Below are positions 5,885 to 13,788 of a stretch of 40,291 bases of DNA, one piece after another. A program made the position numbers and the translations under genes. Origin of the DNA: Anaerolineales bacterium UBA4826 (GTDB lineage: Bacteria > Chloroflexota > Anaerolineae > UBA4142); the NCBI GenBank assembly GCA_002400365.1, contig DHFK01000068.1, positions 1-40,291 of the forward strand, written 5' to 3'. Within the stretch, counting starts at the first letter, position 1; each line of letters starts with the position of its first letter. The notes under the pieces were generated by a model. That model was given only the letters and a program-made list of their open reading frames with translations, was not told where the DNA came from and searched no databases.

Positions 5885-6629
5885 TTGGGGGAGTGGGGCG
5901 AGGTCTTTCTCCAAAAATCGCGCGTCCGATGCGAACGATGGTTGCGCCCTCGGCGATCGCGGCTTCCAAGTCGTCGGTCATGCCCATCGAGAGATGCCGC
6001 CACGCGCAGTCGGGAAAGCGCGCGCAGAGTTCGTCGCGCAGCGCGCGCAGCGCGTGGAACGCGGAGCGCGGACGCGCATCATCCGGCTGTGCAACGATCG
6101 GCGCGATCGTCATCAGCCCTTGCGCGTCGAGATGCGACAGCGCCAGAATTTCGCGCGCGGCGTCGAAGAATTCCTCGCGCGGTTCAGGCGCAAAGCCGTA
6201 TTTGCTCGCTTCGCCCGATACGTTGACTTGGAGCAAGATGGGCATTGTCTTGCCGAGCGCGGCGGCGCGGCTGTCCAATCGTCGCGCGAGTGCAACGCTA
6301 TCTACCGAGTGAACCAGGTCAAACAACGCGGCGGCGTCTTTGACTTTGCGGCTTTGCAGATGTCCGACCAGGTGCCAGGTGATTGCGGTTGGGTGGTTGG
6401 ATGGTTGGCTAGTTTGGAGTTGCTGGTTGACCAGCGGAATTTTGCTGGCTGCCTCTTCGAGGCGGTTTTCGCCGAAATGCCGAACGCCCAACGCGTGCGC
6501 CGCGAGGATCGCGTCGGCGGGAAACGTTTTGCTGACTGCGACCAATGTGATTTCGCGCGGGTCGCGCCCGGCGCGTTCTGCTGCGCTGGCAATCCGTTGT
6601 TGGACGAGCCGAAGATTCTCTTCAAGCAT
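5865..6629 (-). CDS. yggS: PLP homeostasis protein YggS/PLPBP
   Basis: A pyridoxal-5'-phosphate-binding TIM-barrel protein that buffers cellular PLP. ATG 6629 gives MLEENLRLVQQRIASAAERA and 254 residues. The PLP lysine is in LVAVSKTF. The motifs HFGENRLEEA and WHLVGHLQSRK, LLQVNVSGEASKYGF and the phosphate-binding LSMGMTDDLEAAI with VRIGRAIFGE are all present. Between ENRLEEAASK and ITWHLVGHLQ there is an extra stretch LVNQQLQTSQPSNHPTA, encoded by a TTGG/GGTTGG-type repeat. The C-terminal PRPTPPTPSPLS comes from a hairpin. Both tails look like repeat-derived extensions of a normal protein. Second gene of the pgeF operon. Confidence 0.95.
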   Translation of the reverse strand: MLEENLRLVQQRIASAAERAGRDPREITLVAVSKTFPADAILAAHALGVRHFGENRLEEAASKIPLVNQQLQTSQPSNHPTAITWHLVGHLQSRKVKDAAALFDLVHSVDSVALARRLDSRAAALGKTMPILLQVNVSGEASKYGFAPEPREEFFDAAREILALSHLDAQGLMTIAPIVAQPDDARPRSAFHALRALRDELCARFPDCAWRHLSMGMTDDLEAAIAEGATIVRIGRAIFGERPRPTPPTPSPLS

Positions 6630-6657
6630 GATGAATTCAAAATTCACGCACCACGCA

Positions 6658-7446
6658 TCACGTTTGATTCAACGCGATGATCGCTCCAAACCTTCCCGTG
6701 TTCCCATTCTCCGCCCGCCACGAATAGAACTCGTCGGTGTGGTGCGCGGTGCAGAGGTTGGCGATTTCGATTCGCGCGACGCCGAGCGCGCCAAGTTGCT
6801 GCGCGTTCGCCTGCCACAAATCAAAGTGGACTGCGCCATCGCTTTGCCGGATCAATAGGTCGTCCGCTTGGTCGAACGCGGCGCGCACGCGCGCGATCAC
6901 ATCTTCGCCGATGCGGTAGCAGCACGGACCGATGGACGGCGCGATGCACGCAATCAGATCGCGCGGGCGCGTGCCGAACACATCGCACATCGTTTGCGCG
7001 GTTCGCGTCGCGATCTGCATCACCGTGCCGCGCCAGCCCGCGTGCGCCACGCCAATCGCGCGCTGCGTCGGATCGAAAAAAAAGATCGGCGCGCAGTCGG
7101 CGTAGCGCAGCAGCAGAGGCACGCCCGGCGCGTTCGTCAACAGCGCGTCCACATCGGCAATGCGCGTGCCGCGCTGCGCGGGACCGACCACCCCCACGCG
7201 ATCGGCTTGCGCTTGGCGCGCGGTCACAGTCGCGGTTTCATCCAGCGCGAGCGCGGCGTGCAGTCGGCGCAGATTCGCTTCCACGTTTGCCGTGGCGTCG
7301 CCCGTCGTATGACCGAGGTTGAGCGTAGCGAATGGCGCGGGGCTGACGCCGCCATGTCGCGTCGAAATCGCGTGGACGAGCGCGCCGGCATCGCGGAGCG
7401 AATCGAAAGTGTAGTAGACGAGACTGTGATCGTCGTGACGCTGCAT
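6658..7446 (-). CDS. pgeF: Purine nucleoside phosphorylase, YfiH/laccase-domain (PgeF)
   Basis: A 262-residue member of the YfiH/YlmD (DUF152) family, once called polyphenol oxidase. It is now known for zinc-dependent purine nucleoside phosphorolysis, adenosine deamination and editing of peptidoglycan precursors. Zinc ligands are the His in STRHGGVS-to-LNLGHTTGD, the Cys in RYADCAPIFF, and His in GVAHAGWRGT. The C-terminal SIGPCCYRIG and the NLCTAHHTDEFYSWRAENG block are also diagnostic. ATG 7446 is eight bases after TATAAT, so the message is probably leaderless. First gene of an operon with yggS, yggT and the HAD gene. Confidence 0.95.
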   Translation of the reverse strand: MQRHDDHSLVYYTFDSLRDAGALVHAISTRHGGVSPAPFATLNLGHTTGDATANVEANLRRLHAALALDETATVTARQAQADRVGVVGPAQRGTRIADVDALLTNAPGVPLLLRYADCAPIFFFDPTQRAIGVAHAGWRGTVMQIATRTAQTMCDVFGTRPRDLIACIAPSIGPCCYRIGEDVIARVRAAFDQADDLLIRQSDGAVHFDLWQANAQQLGALGVARIEIANLCTAHHTDEFYSWRAENGNTGRFGAIIALNQT

Positions 7447-7454
7447 CGCGGGTG

Positions 7455-7482
7455 ATTATACCATAACGCGGCGCAGCCGCAA
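7455..7482 (-). promoter_or_regulatory. Extended -10 promoter of pgeF operon
   Basis: On the minus strand TTGCGG, 16 bases, then TGG-TATAAT (7460-7455). Eight bases separate the -10 from ATG 7446, so transcription should begin at or next to the start codon, giving a leaderless mRNA. Confidence 0.7.
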
Positions 7483-7493
7483 CCAAAACATTA

Positions 7494-7556
7494 TCCGCGA
7501 ATCACGCGAATATCGCTAATCCAATTTTCATTCGCGTAATTCGCGTGATTCGCGGA
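7494..7556. repeat. 18-bp inverted repeat (TCCGCGAATCACGCGAAT)
   Basis: Perfect 18-bp arms at 7494-7511 and 7539-7556 with a 27-nt centre, in the divergent gap between pgeF and the response regulator. It resembles dispersed intergenic palindromes of this type of genome rather than a specific operator. Confidence 0.8.
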
Positions 7557-7576
7557 TGAAAGGATCTTCTTGCCGT

Positions 7577-7605
7577 TTGCTCTCAAGGCATGGCGCGGTT
7601 ATAAT
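7577..7605 (+). promoter_or_regulatory. Promoter of two-component operon
   Basis: TTGCTC (7577-7582), a 17-base spacer and TATAAT (7600-7605). A leader of about 28 nt follows, with ribosome binding site AAGGAGG directly before ATG 7641. Confidence 0.6.
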
Positions 7606-7640
7606 ATCGCCAGCGATTTCTTGCGCGGTAAGGAGGCGCC

Positions 7641-8339
7641 ATGGCTCAAAAAATCCTTGTCGTGGACGACGAGCGCTTGATTGTTGATTCGGTCAAATAC
7701 GGCTTGCAGAAAGAGGGTTACGCGATCGTCGTCGCGTACGATGGCGAGCAGGCGCTCGCCAAGGCGCGGGAAGAAAAGCCGGATCTGGTGCTGCTGGATG
7801 TTCAGTTGCCCAAGAAGGATGGCTGGGCGGTTTGCCGCGCCATTCGGGAGGAGAGCCGCGCGCCGATCATCATGTTGACCGCGCGCGGCGAAGAGGCGGA
7901 CAAGGTTCTGGGGCTGGAACTCGGCGCGGACGATTACCTCGTCAAGCCGTTCAGTCTGCGCGAACTCCTCGCGCGCGTGCGCGCCGCGCTGCGCCGTTCG
8001 ACCGAGTACGCCGAGGCGGCGCCCCAGCCCGTCACTATCGGCGAGGTTGAATTGGATCCCAAGAGCCATCGCGTCACGTGTCGCGGCAAGCTGCTGGAGT
8101 TGACGCGCAAAGAGTACGACCTGCTCAAGGTCTTGATGACGAACGCGGGCCGAGTGATCGAACGCAACAACCTGATTGACCGGGTTTGGGAGACGAATTG
8201 GGTTGGCGACACGCGGACCCTGGATGTGCACATTCGCTGGCTACGCGAGAAGATCGAGCGCAAGCCCAGCCAGCCGCGCTACATCCAGACCGTGCGCGGC
8301 GTCGGCTATCGTTTCGCTACGCCGAGCGAGGTTGAATGA
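7641..8339 (+). CDS. OmpR/PhoB-type response regulator
   Basis: A 232-residue two-component response regulator. The receiver domain (1-120) has the acidic pair VVDDE at 8-11, the phosphoacceptor Asp53 in LLDVQLP, Thr80 in MLTARG and Lys102 in YLVKPFS. The winged-helix DNA-binding domain (about 130-228) carries LTRKEYDLLKVLMTNAGRVI and the recognition-wing sequence YIQTVRGVGYRF. It overlaps the downstream histidine kinase by four bases (ATGA), so it is its partner. The signal and regulon are not deducible. Gene order is like phoB-phoR or mprA-type pairs, but no phosphate genes lie nearby. Confidence 0.95.
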   Translation: MAQKILVVDDERLIVDSVKYGLQKEGYAIVVAYDGEQALAKAREEKPDLVLLDVQLPKKDGWAVCRAIREESRAPIIMLTARGEEADKVLGLELGADDYLVKPFSLRELLARVRAALRRSTEYAEAAPQPVTIGEVELDPKSHRVTCRGKLLELTRKEYDLLKVLMTNAGRVIERNNLIDRVWETNWVGDTRTLDVHIRWLREKIERKPSQPRYIQTVRGVGYRFATPSEVE

Positions 8340-9820
8340 TGAGATTCCGTTTTCATCTACGCGGGCTGCGCGCGCGCCTGCTGGCTACCTACTTGATCCT
8401 GATCGTGCTGAGTCTCGGCGTGCTGGTGTGGCGCGTTGGCACGTGGCTGGAAGCCAGTCGTTTTGCGGAGACGCGCCGCGATCAGGAAGGGCGCGCGATT
8501 CTGTCGGCAAGTGTGGTGGAGGAACTGCTGGAGCAGTTGCGTCTGGGAGAAATGGATCAGGCGAAATTCGGGCAGGCGGCGCTGGGGCTATCACAAGAGA
8601 TTAGTCAGCGCATAGTCATTCTCGATGCAGAGGGACGCGTCATCGTGGATTCCGAGCGTCCCCAGGAAGCGCGCAGCGACCTTTCGCGTGATCCGGAAAT
8701 CATCGGCGCGCTGCAAGGACGCGTCGCGTACGCGATTCGCTTCGACGCGGACGATCAGATGGATGCGCTCTTCACCGCCGCGCCGATTCGTCACGATCAA
8801 GACCTGCTTGGCATTGTTCGTCTGGAACTGCCCATGAGCGCGGTCAGCGCGACGAACCAGCGCACGTGGCTGATGCTCGGCGGCACCGCGCTGCTCGCGG
8901 GCTTTGCGACAGTACTGGTCAGTTTCTGGTTCTCTCGCTCGCTCGTCCGTCCGATCGCCGAACTTACGCGCGCGGCGTCGGCAGTGGCAAACGGGGATCT
9001 CCAGCAGCGGATCCGCGCTAGCGGTCCCGAAGAACTACGCCGCCTCGCGTACGGATTCAATTTCATGGCGCAGCGGATTTCGCGCGTGATGGAGGATCAG
9101 CGCGCGTTTGTCGCCAACGCCGCGCACGAATTGCGTACGCCCCTGACGACGATCCGGCTGCGCGCGGAAGCGCTGTACGAGGGCGCGAAAGACGATCCAG
9201 AAGTTTCGGCCCAGTTCCTTGCTGATATCGTAAACGAGACCGATCGCCTGGCGCGTTTGGTGGATGAATTGCTCGACCTGTCGCGCATCGAGACGGGCAT
9301 GGCGACGCCGCGCCGCGAACCGGTCGCGATGACGACCCTCGCGGGCGCGGTCGCAGAGAAACTCGCGCCCAGCGCGGCTGAAGCGGGCGTCGCGCTGGAG
9401 GTGAGCCCGGGGGACAAGTTGCCGCCGGTCAGCGCGGATCCGGATCAGTTGCGTCAGGTGTTGATCAATCTGATCGCGAATGCAATCAAATTCACGCCCC
9501 CCGGCGGCGCGATCGTCGTGCAATCCAAAGTGATCCATCGCGCGCACGGGAAGACGCAATTGCCGCCGGGCGACTGGTTGCTGACGACGATCCGCGATTC
9601 TGGAGTGGGCATTCCGCCGGAAGATTTGCCGCACATCTTTGAGCGCTTTTATCGTGGAGACGGAGGACGCGCCGACGATTCTTCGTCCAGGTCGGCGTGC
9701 GGCGCGGGCTTGGGCTTGGCGATCGTCAAGAGCATTATTGACGCGCACCACGGACACATTTGGGCAGAAAGCGCGCCGGGCAAAGGCACGACGATGGCGT
9801 TTGCGCTGCGGCTCGCCTAA
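8336..9820 (+). CDS. Sensor histidine kinase
   Basis: A 494-residue membrane histidine kinase. TM1 is at about 14-33, an extracytoplasmic sensor domain at 34-175, and TM2 at about 178-200. A HAMP linker (RSLVRPIAELTRAASAVANG) leads to the HisKA domain with the phosphorylated His264 in HELRTPLTTIRLR. The HATPase domain has the N box INLIANAIKFTPPGG, the G1 box DSGVGIPPEDLPHIF with ERFYRGD, and G2 GAGLGLAIVKSIID. It phosphorylates the response regulator encoded just upstream. The sensor region has no domain I can name. A 12-bp stem terminator follows the stop. Confidence 0.95.
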   Translation: MMRFRFHLRGLRARLLATYLILIVLSLGVLVWRVGTWLEASRFAETRRDQEGRAILSASVVEELLEQLRLGEMDQAKFGQAALGLSQEISQRIVILDAEGRVIVDSERPQEARSDLSRDPEIIGALQGRVAYAIRFDADDQMDALFTAAPIRHDQDLLGIVRLELPMSAVSATNQRTWLMLGGTALLAGFATVLVSFWFSRSLVRPIAELTRAASAVANGDLQQRIRASGPEELRRLAYGFNFMAQRISRVMEDQRAFVANAAHELRTPLTTIRLRAEALYEGAKDDPEVSAQFLADIVNETDRLARLVDELLDLSRIETGMATPRREPVAMTTLAGAVAEKLAPSAAEAGVALEVSPGDKLPPVSADPDQLRQVLINLIANAIKFTPPGGAIVVQSKVIHRAHGKTQLPPGDWLLTTIRDSGVGIPPEDLPHIFERFYRGDGGRADDSSSRSACGAGLGLAIVKSIIDAHHGHIWAESAPGKGTTMAFALRLA

Positions 9821-9835
9821 TCAAAGTTTCATCAG

Positions 9836-9868
9836 AAACGACCCGCGCGTGCTTCCCGCGGGTCGTTT
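9836..9868 (+). terminator. Terminator after histidine kinase
   Basis: AAACGACCCGCG (9836-9847) pairs perfectly with 9857-9868, with a 9-nt loop. The right arm ends in TTT and is followed by CGTTT. This is a typical intrinsic terminator 16 bases after the stop codon. Confidence 0.85.
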
Positions 9869-9984
9869 CGTTTAAGGTGGATTTAAACATCACTTAAAAC
9901 CCGATTAACCACGGACGCGTTGCCGCGTGGTACATTGCGCTCTAGACAGAGCAACCATAGGACGAGATCAAAGCGGAGGAAATC

Positions 9985-10599
9985 GTGGACAAGTTGCTGC
10001 ACGCACTCTTTGCGTTTTTGGCTGCCTTGAGCGCCGCAACGGGGATGACTACTGACAGCGCCGATGCTCCAGATCGCCCTGCGATCGTTGCGCCAACCGT
10101 GGCAATGCCAACGGTTGACGCGCCCCAAACTCCCGAAACTGGAAAGAGCGGGGTCGTCGAGATTCGCGGCGCGGTTCAAAGTCTTCAGGGGAACGTCATT
10201 ACAGTCAACGGGATCAGTATTGTTTTGGGTCCCAGTACGCAGATCAAGGGACAATTGAAGGTGGGCGCCGTGGTGCAGGTTGAAGCGGCTAGACATCCTG
10301 ACGGTACGCTCAAAGCGCGCGCCGTGCAGGTAGGCGAAGATAAATGGCAAGTCGGCACCCCTACTCCCAGACCAACGGAAAAGCCGGGCGTCAAGCCAAC
10401 GGACAAGCCGGAAGCAAAGCCGACCGAAAAGCCGGAGGTCAAGCCAACTGAGAAACCGGAAGTGAAACCGACGGAAAAGCCGGAGGTCAAGCCAACCGAA
10501 AAGCCGGAGGTCAAGCCGACCGAAAAACCGAAAGTCGAGCCGACGGAGACCCCGGAGGCAAAGCCAACAGAAAAACCTGAGGACTCGGGACACAAATAG
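9985..10599 (+). CDS. DUF5666-like secreted protein with Pro-rich repeats
   Basis: A 204-residue protein starting with GTG 9985, placed by the ribosome binding site GGAGG seven bases upstream. A signal-like hydrophobic N-terminus (MDKLLHALFAFLAALSAATG) is followed by a Thr/Pro linker. Residues about 57-115 form a small beta-barrel-like domain (VVEIRGAVQSLQGNVITVNG, then VQVEAARHPDGTLKARAVQV) typical of DUF5666. From about residue 126 a tail of repeated TEKPEVKP octads reaches the C-terminus, probably a cell-wall-spanning or extended stalk. Function unknown. The octad array varies between copies at the DNA level, so it is old rather than freshly expanded. Confidence 0.8.
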   Translation: MDKLLHALFAFLAALSAATGMTTDSADAPDRPAIVAPTVAMPTVDAPQTPETGKSGVVEIRGAVQSLQGNVITVNGISIVLGPSTQIKGQLKVGAVVQVEAARHPDGTLKARAVQVGEDKWQVGTPTPRPTEKPGVKPTDKPEAKPTEKPEVKPTEKPEVKPTEKPEVKPTEKPEVKPTEKPKVEPTETPEAKPTEKPEDSGHK

Positions 10600-10613
10600 G
10601 ATTCAAACGAACA

Positions 10614-10640
10614 ATCGCCCTGCACCATCCGCAGGGCGAT
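10614..10640. terminator. Bidirectional terminator-like hairpin
   Basis: ATCGCCCTGC (10614-10623) pairs with GCAGGGCGAT (10631-10640) with a 7-nt loop, between the converging DUF5666-like gene and rpsT. Poor T-runs are present on either side. Confidence 0.7.
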
Positions 10641-10674
10641 CGCTTTGTCGGGCTCTCGTTCCAAAGGCAAGAAC

Positions 10675-10947
10675 TTAGTTCTTCGCGGCTTGGAGTTGAT
10701 TCAGTTTTTTCATCAAGCGCGATTTGCGGCGCGCGGCATTGTTCTTCTTGATGACGCCTTTTTGCGCGGCTTGGTCGAGCGCGCGGATCGCCTCACGGAC
10801 GAGTTGCTGGGCGCTTGCCTCCTGCGTGCCGACGGCGACTTGGGCGCGTTTGGCTTGCGTGCGCGCGGCGGCGCGGATCACGCGATTACGCGTGCGTCGG
10901 CGCGCGCTCTGGCGCATTGCCTTCTCGGCGGCGTGTTTGTTAGCCAA
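10675..10947 (-). CDS. rpsT: 30S ribosomal protein S20
   Basis: A 90-residue, highly basic protein beginning MANKHAAEKAMRQSARRRTR, with the S20 signature AIRALDQAAQKGVIKKNNAA near the C-terminus. S20 is a three-helix bundle protein that binds the 5' domain of 16S rRNA early in 30S assembly. The start codon is TTG at 10947, eight bases after GAGGAGGAT. E. coli rpsT also uses UUG, where the weak start is part of autogenous control, so the same could apply here. It stands alone, divergent from murJ. Confidence 0.97.
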   Translation of the reverse strand: MANKHAAEKAMRQSARRRTRNRVIRAAARTQAKRAQVAVGTQEASAQQLVREAIRALDQAAQKGVIKKNNAARRKSRLMKKLNQLQAAKN

Positions 10948-10979
10948 GTGATAATCCTCCTCAAATTATGTCGGAGCGC

Positions 10980-11008
10980 ATACTACAACAGATTCCTGAT
11001 TTTGACAA
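10980..11008 (-). promoter_or_regulatory. Promoter of rpsT
   Basis: On the minus strand TTGTCA (11008-11003), a 17-base spacer and TAGTAT (10985-10980). The leader to TTG 10947 is about 25-27 nt and contains the strong GAGGAGG site. Confidence 0.55.
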
Positions 11009-11086
11009 ATCAGCGCGTGGCGCGGGGTGTGTGGCGTGTGACGCGGGTTGCTCGCGTCACTCGTCCCCCGTCACCCGTTGTGACGA

Positions 11087-11116
11087 TTACGCATATCCTG
11101 CCGCTCGTGCTATAAT
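11087..11116 (+). promoter_or_regulatory. Extended -10 promoter of murJ operon
   Basis: TGC-TATAAT (11111-11116) lies exactly seven bases before GTG 11124, predicting a leaderless transcript. A weak TTACGC at 11087 could serve as the -35 box with an 18-base spacer. Confidence 0.65.
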
Positions 11117-11123
11117 ACGAAAC

Positions 11124-12731
11124 GTGGTTTCGGAAACAACGCTGCCACCTCGCGGACTCGCGCGCGCCGCGACGGTCGTCATGCTTTTCTTCGTGGCTAG
11201 CCGCGCCCTGGGCTTGCTGCGCGACATCGTCATCAGCCATCAGTTCGGCACCGCGCGTGCGCTGGATGCCTACTTTGCCGCGTTCACCGTCCCCGATTTT
11301 ATTTTCAATGTGATCGCGGGCGGCGCGCTCGGCTCGGCGTTCATTCCGACGTTTGCCGCCGCGCTGGCGCAGAACGATCCGCGCCGCGCGTGGCGCTTGG
11401 CGCGCGCGGTGATCGCCCTCGCGTTCATTCTGCTGACGGCCATCGCCGCGCTGTTCGCGCTGTTTGCGCCGCAAGTCGCCGCCGCGACGGTCGCGCGCGG
11501 CTTTGCGCCGAGCGAGCAAGCGCTGACCGCCGATTTGATGCGCTGGATGCTCATCACGCCGGTCGTCTTTGGCGTGAGCGGCATCGTGATGGGCATTCTC
11601 AATTCGTACCAGCACTTTGTGCTGCCTGCGCTCGCGCCGGTGCTGTACAACGCCGCGATCATCGCGGGCGCGCTCTGGCTCGCGCCGACGCTGGGCGTCT
11701 ACGGGCTAGTGGCCGGTGTGGTGATTGGCGCGCTGTTGCATCTGGCGGTGCAACTACCGTTGCTGCTTCATTTCAGATTTCAGATTTCAGATTTCAGATT
11801 TGCGGGTTTCAATCTGCAATCCGCAATCTGCAATCTGCAATCCAACGACGTACGCGAAGTCGGGCGCCTGATGCTACCGCGCGCGTTTGGCATCGCGGCG
11901 GTGCAGGTCAATTTCTTGGTCAACACGGTCCTTGCGTCCGGGCTGCCGGCGGGCGCGCTTGCCGCGCTGTCGTACGCGTGGCGCGTGATGCTGTTGCCGG
12001 TCGGCGTTGTGGGGCAATCGCTCGCTACGGCTGTCTTTCCGACGTTTTCAGCGCAGACGGCGCGGCGCGAACTCGACGATTTTGGGGAAACGTTTTCCGC
12101 CGCTTTGCGCGCGACGCTCTACCTGACGATTCCTGCCACAGTCGGTCTGGTGGTTCTTGGGCGACCACTCGTCGCGCTGCTGTTCCAGCGCGGCGAGTTC
12201 ACCGCCGAGTCCACCGCCGAGACCGCGTGGGCGCTGCAATTCTACGCGCTGGCATTGTTCGCGCACGCGGGCTTGGAAATCGTCACGCGCGCGTTCTACG
12301 CGCTGCACGACACCAAGACGCCGGTCGTCGTGGGCATCGGCGCGATGGCGCTCAACATCGCGCTGAGTCTCGCGCTGATTGGGCCGCTGGCGCAGGGCGG
12401 GCTCGCGCTTGCCAACTCGCTCGCGACGATTCTCGAAGTGCTGACGCTGTTCGCGATTCTGCGGCGGCGACTGGGTGTGCTGGATGCGCGGCGCATTGCG
12501 ATTTCGATGGCGCGCATTGTTGTCGCGGCGCTGGCGATGGCGGTCGTGCTAACGCCGTTGGCGATCTATTTCGCGGCGTCGCCTGCCTTGGTCGCGCTGG
12601 TGGGGACGCTGATCGGCGCGGGGATGTATCTGGGCGTCACCATGATCTTGCGTTCAGACGAAATCACATTTGTCTTGCGGTGGATCAATCGAAAATCGAA
12701 AATAGGTGTTGGGAATGCTAGACAAACTTGA
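11124..12731 (+). CDS. murJ: Lipid II flippase MurJ
   Basis: A 535-residue MOP-superfamily transporter with about 14 membrane segments that flips lipid II for peptidoglycan synthesis. The GTG at 11124 is chosen because TATAAT ends seven bases earlier and the protein then begins at the usual place, with TVVMLFFVASRALGLLRDIV. Other markers are DAYFAAFTVPDFIFN, GILNSYQHFVLPALAPVLYN and LLFQRGEFTAEST. Residues about 216-241 (FQISDFRFAGFNLQSAICNL) are encoded by tandem CAGATTT and CAATCTG repeats inserted in frame into a loop. First gene of the operon with prfA and prmC; it overlaps prfA by 17 nt. Confidence 0.93.
   Translation: MVSETTLPPRGLARAATVVMLFFVASRALGLLRDIVISHQFGTARALDAYFAAFTVPDFIFNVIAGGALGSAFIPTFAAALAQNDPRRAWRLARAVIALAFILLTAIAALFALFAPQVAAATVARGFAPSEQALTADLMRWMLITPVVFGVSGIVMGILNSYQHFVLPALAPVLYNAAIIAGALWLAPTLGVYGLVAGVVIGALLHLAVQLPLLLHFRFQISDFRFAGFNLQSAICNLQSNDVREVGRLMLPRAFGIAAVQVNFLVNTVLASGLPAGALAALSYAWRVMLLPVGVVGQSLATAVFPTFSAQTARRELDDFGETFSAALRATLYLTIPATVGLVVLGRPLVALLFQRGEFTAESTAETAWALQFYALALFAHAGLEIVTRAFYALHDTKTPVVVGIGAMALNIALSLALIGPLAQGGLALANSLATILEVLTLFAILRRRLGVLDARRIAISMARIVVAALAMAVVLTPLAIYFAASPALVALVGTLIGAGMYLGVTMILRSDEITFVLRWINRKSKIGVGNARQT
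11769..11846. repeat. Repeat element inside murJ
   Basis: Tandem TTTCAGATTTCAGATTTCAG on the left and CAATCCGCAATCTGCAATCT on the right form an arch-type palindrome of about 78 bp, a multiple of three, so the murJ frame stays open. It is related in style to the TTGGAAATTGG clusters elsewhere. Confidence 0.8.
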
Positions 12732-13788
12732 GGCAATCGAAAAACGCTACGCCGAATTGCACGACCTGATGGCGGATCCAGTGGTAACGAGCAATCCGAC
12801 GCGCCTGCGCGACATCACGCGCGAGATCAGTAATCTGGAAGAAACTGTCGCCGGGTACCGCGAATACAAGACGACGCGCGACGCGCTGGAAAAGACGCGT
12901 GCGCTCGCGCGTGATGAGCCGGACGAAGAGTTGCGCGCGATGGCGAAGGAAGAAGCGGTCAAGTTGGAGGCGGAGGCAAATCGTCGGCTCGAGGAACTGC
13001 GCGTGCTGCTTTTGCCCAAAGACCCGCGCGACGACAAGGACGTGTTCGTCGAAATTCGCGCGGGCACGGGCGGCGAGGAAGCCGCGCTCTTTGCGGCAGA
13101 CCTGTACCGCATGTACACGCGCTATGCCGAAGACAAGGGCTGGAAAGCCGAACTCGTTGACGAAAATCGCACCGGGCTAAAAGGATTCAAAGAAGTCGTC
13201 TTTGAAATCAAGGGCAAGGGCGCGTTCTCGCGGATGAAATACGAAAGCGGCGTGCATCGCGTCCAGCGCGTGCCGCAGACCGAAGCGCAGGGACGCATCC
13301 ACACTTCGACGGCGACGGTGGCGGTGCTGGCGGAGGTGGACGACGTCGAGATCGAAATCAAGCCCGACGACGTCAAGATGGACATTTTCCACGCGTCGGG
13401 CCACGGCGGACAGAACGTGCAAAAGGTCTCGACTGCGGTGCGGCTCACGCACCTGCCGACGGGCATCGTCGTCACGTGCCAGGATCAGCGTTCGCAACTG
13501 CAAAACAAGATTCGCGCCATGAGTGTTTTGCGTGCGCGCTTGTACGAGATCGAGGTTGAGCGGCAGCAGCGCGAGGTGACGGAGGCGCGGCGTTCGCAAG
13601 TCGGCTCGGGAGAACGCGCGGAGAAAATCCGCACCTACAATTTTCCGCAGGATCGCGTGACCGATCACCGCATCGGTTTGACGCTGCACAACCTGCCCAG
13701 GATTCTCGACGGCGATCTGAATCCGCTGGTTGATGCGCTGATCGCGCAAGACCAATCAGCCAAGTTGAAGGAGGTAGGCGTCAATTGA
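12715..13788 (+). CDS. prfA: Peptide chain release factor 1
   Basis: A 357-residue class I release factor that reads UAA and UAG. ATG 12715 (MLDKLEAIEKRYAELHDLMA) is preferred to a GTG three codons upstream. The codon-reading PxT motif is PQT in RVPQTEAQGRIHTSTATV. The peptidyl-hydrolysis GGQ lies in SGHGGQNVQKVSTAVRLTHL. PrmC methylates that Gln, and prmC is encoded four genes downstream. The start lies within the end of murJ. The stop lies in an AAGGAGGT-containing region that serves as ribosome binding site for the next gene. Confidence 0.96.
   Translation: MLDKLEAIEKRYAELHDLMADPVVTSNPTRLRDITREISNLEETVAGYREYKTTRDALEKTRALARDEPDEELRAMAKEEAVKLEAEANRRLEELRVLLLPKDPRDDKDVFVEIRAGTGGEEAALFAADLYRMYTRYAEDKGWKAELVDENRTGLKGFKEVVFEIKGKGAFSRMKYESGVHRVQRVPQTEAQGRIHTSTATVAVLAEVDDVEIEIKPDDVKMDIFHASGHGGQNVQKVSTAVRLTHLPTGIVVTCQDQRSQLQNKIRAMSVLRARLYEIEVERQQREVTEARRSQVGSGERAEKIRTYNFPQDRVTDHRIGLTLHNLPRILDGDLNPLVDALIAQDQSAKLKEVGVN

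Noticed and set aside
7494..7556. Inverted repeat as operator of the two-component operon
   Set aside because: Arms are too long (18 bp) and too far apart, and the sequence looks like a dispersed palindrome.
10370..10590. Tandem repeat that could look like a CRISPR array
   Set aside because: The 24-base units are without spacers and encode the TEKPEVKP protein tail in frame.
11390..12721. 443-codon plus-strand frame inside murJ
   Set aside because: Arg/Ala-rich shadow of murJ in another frame with no family features.
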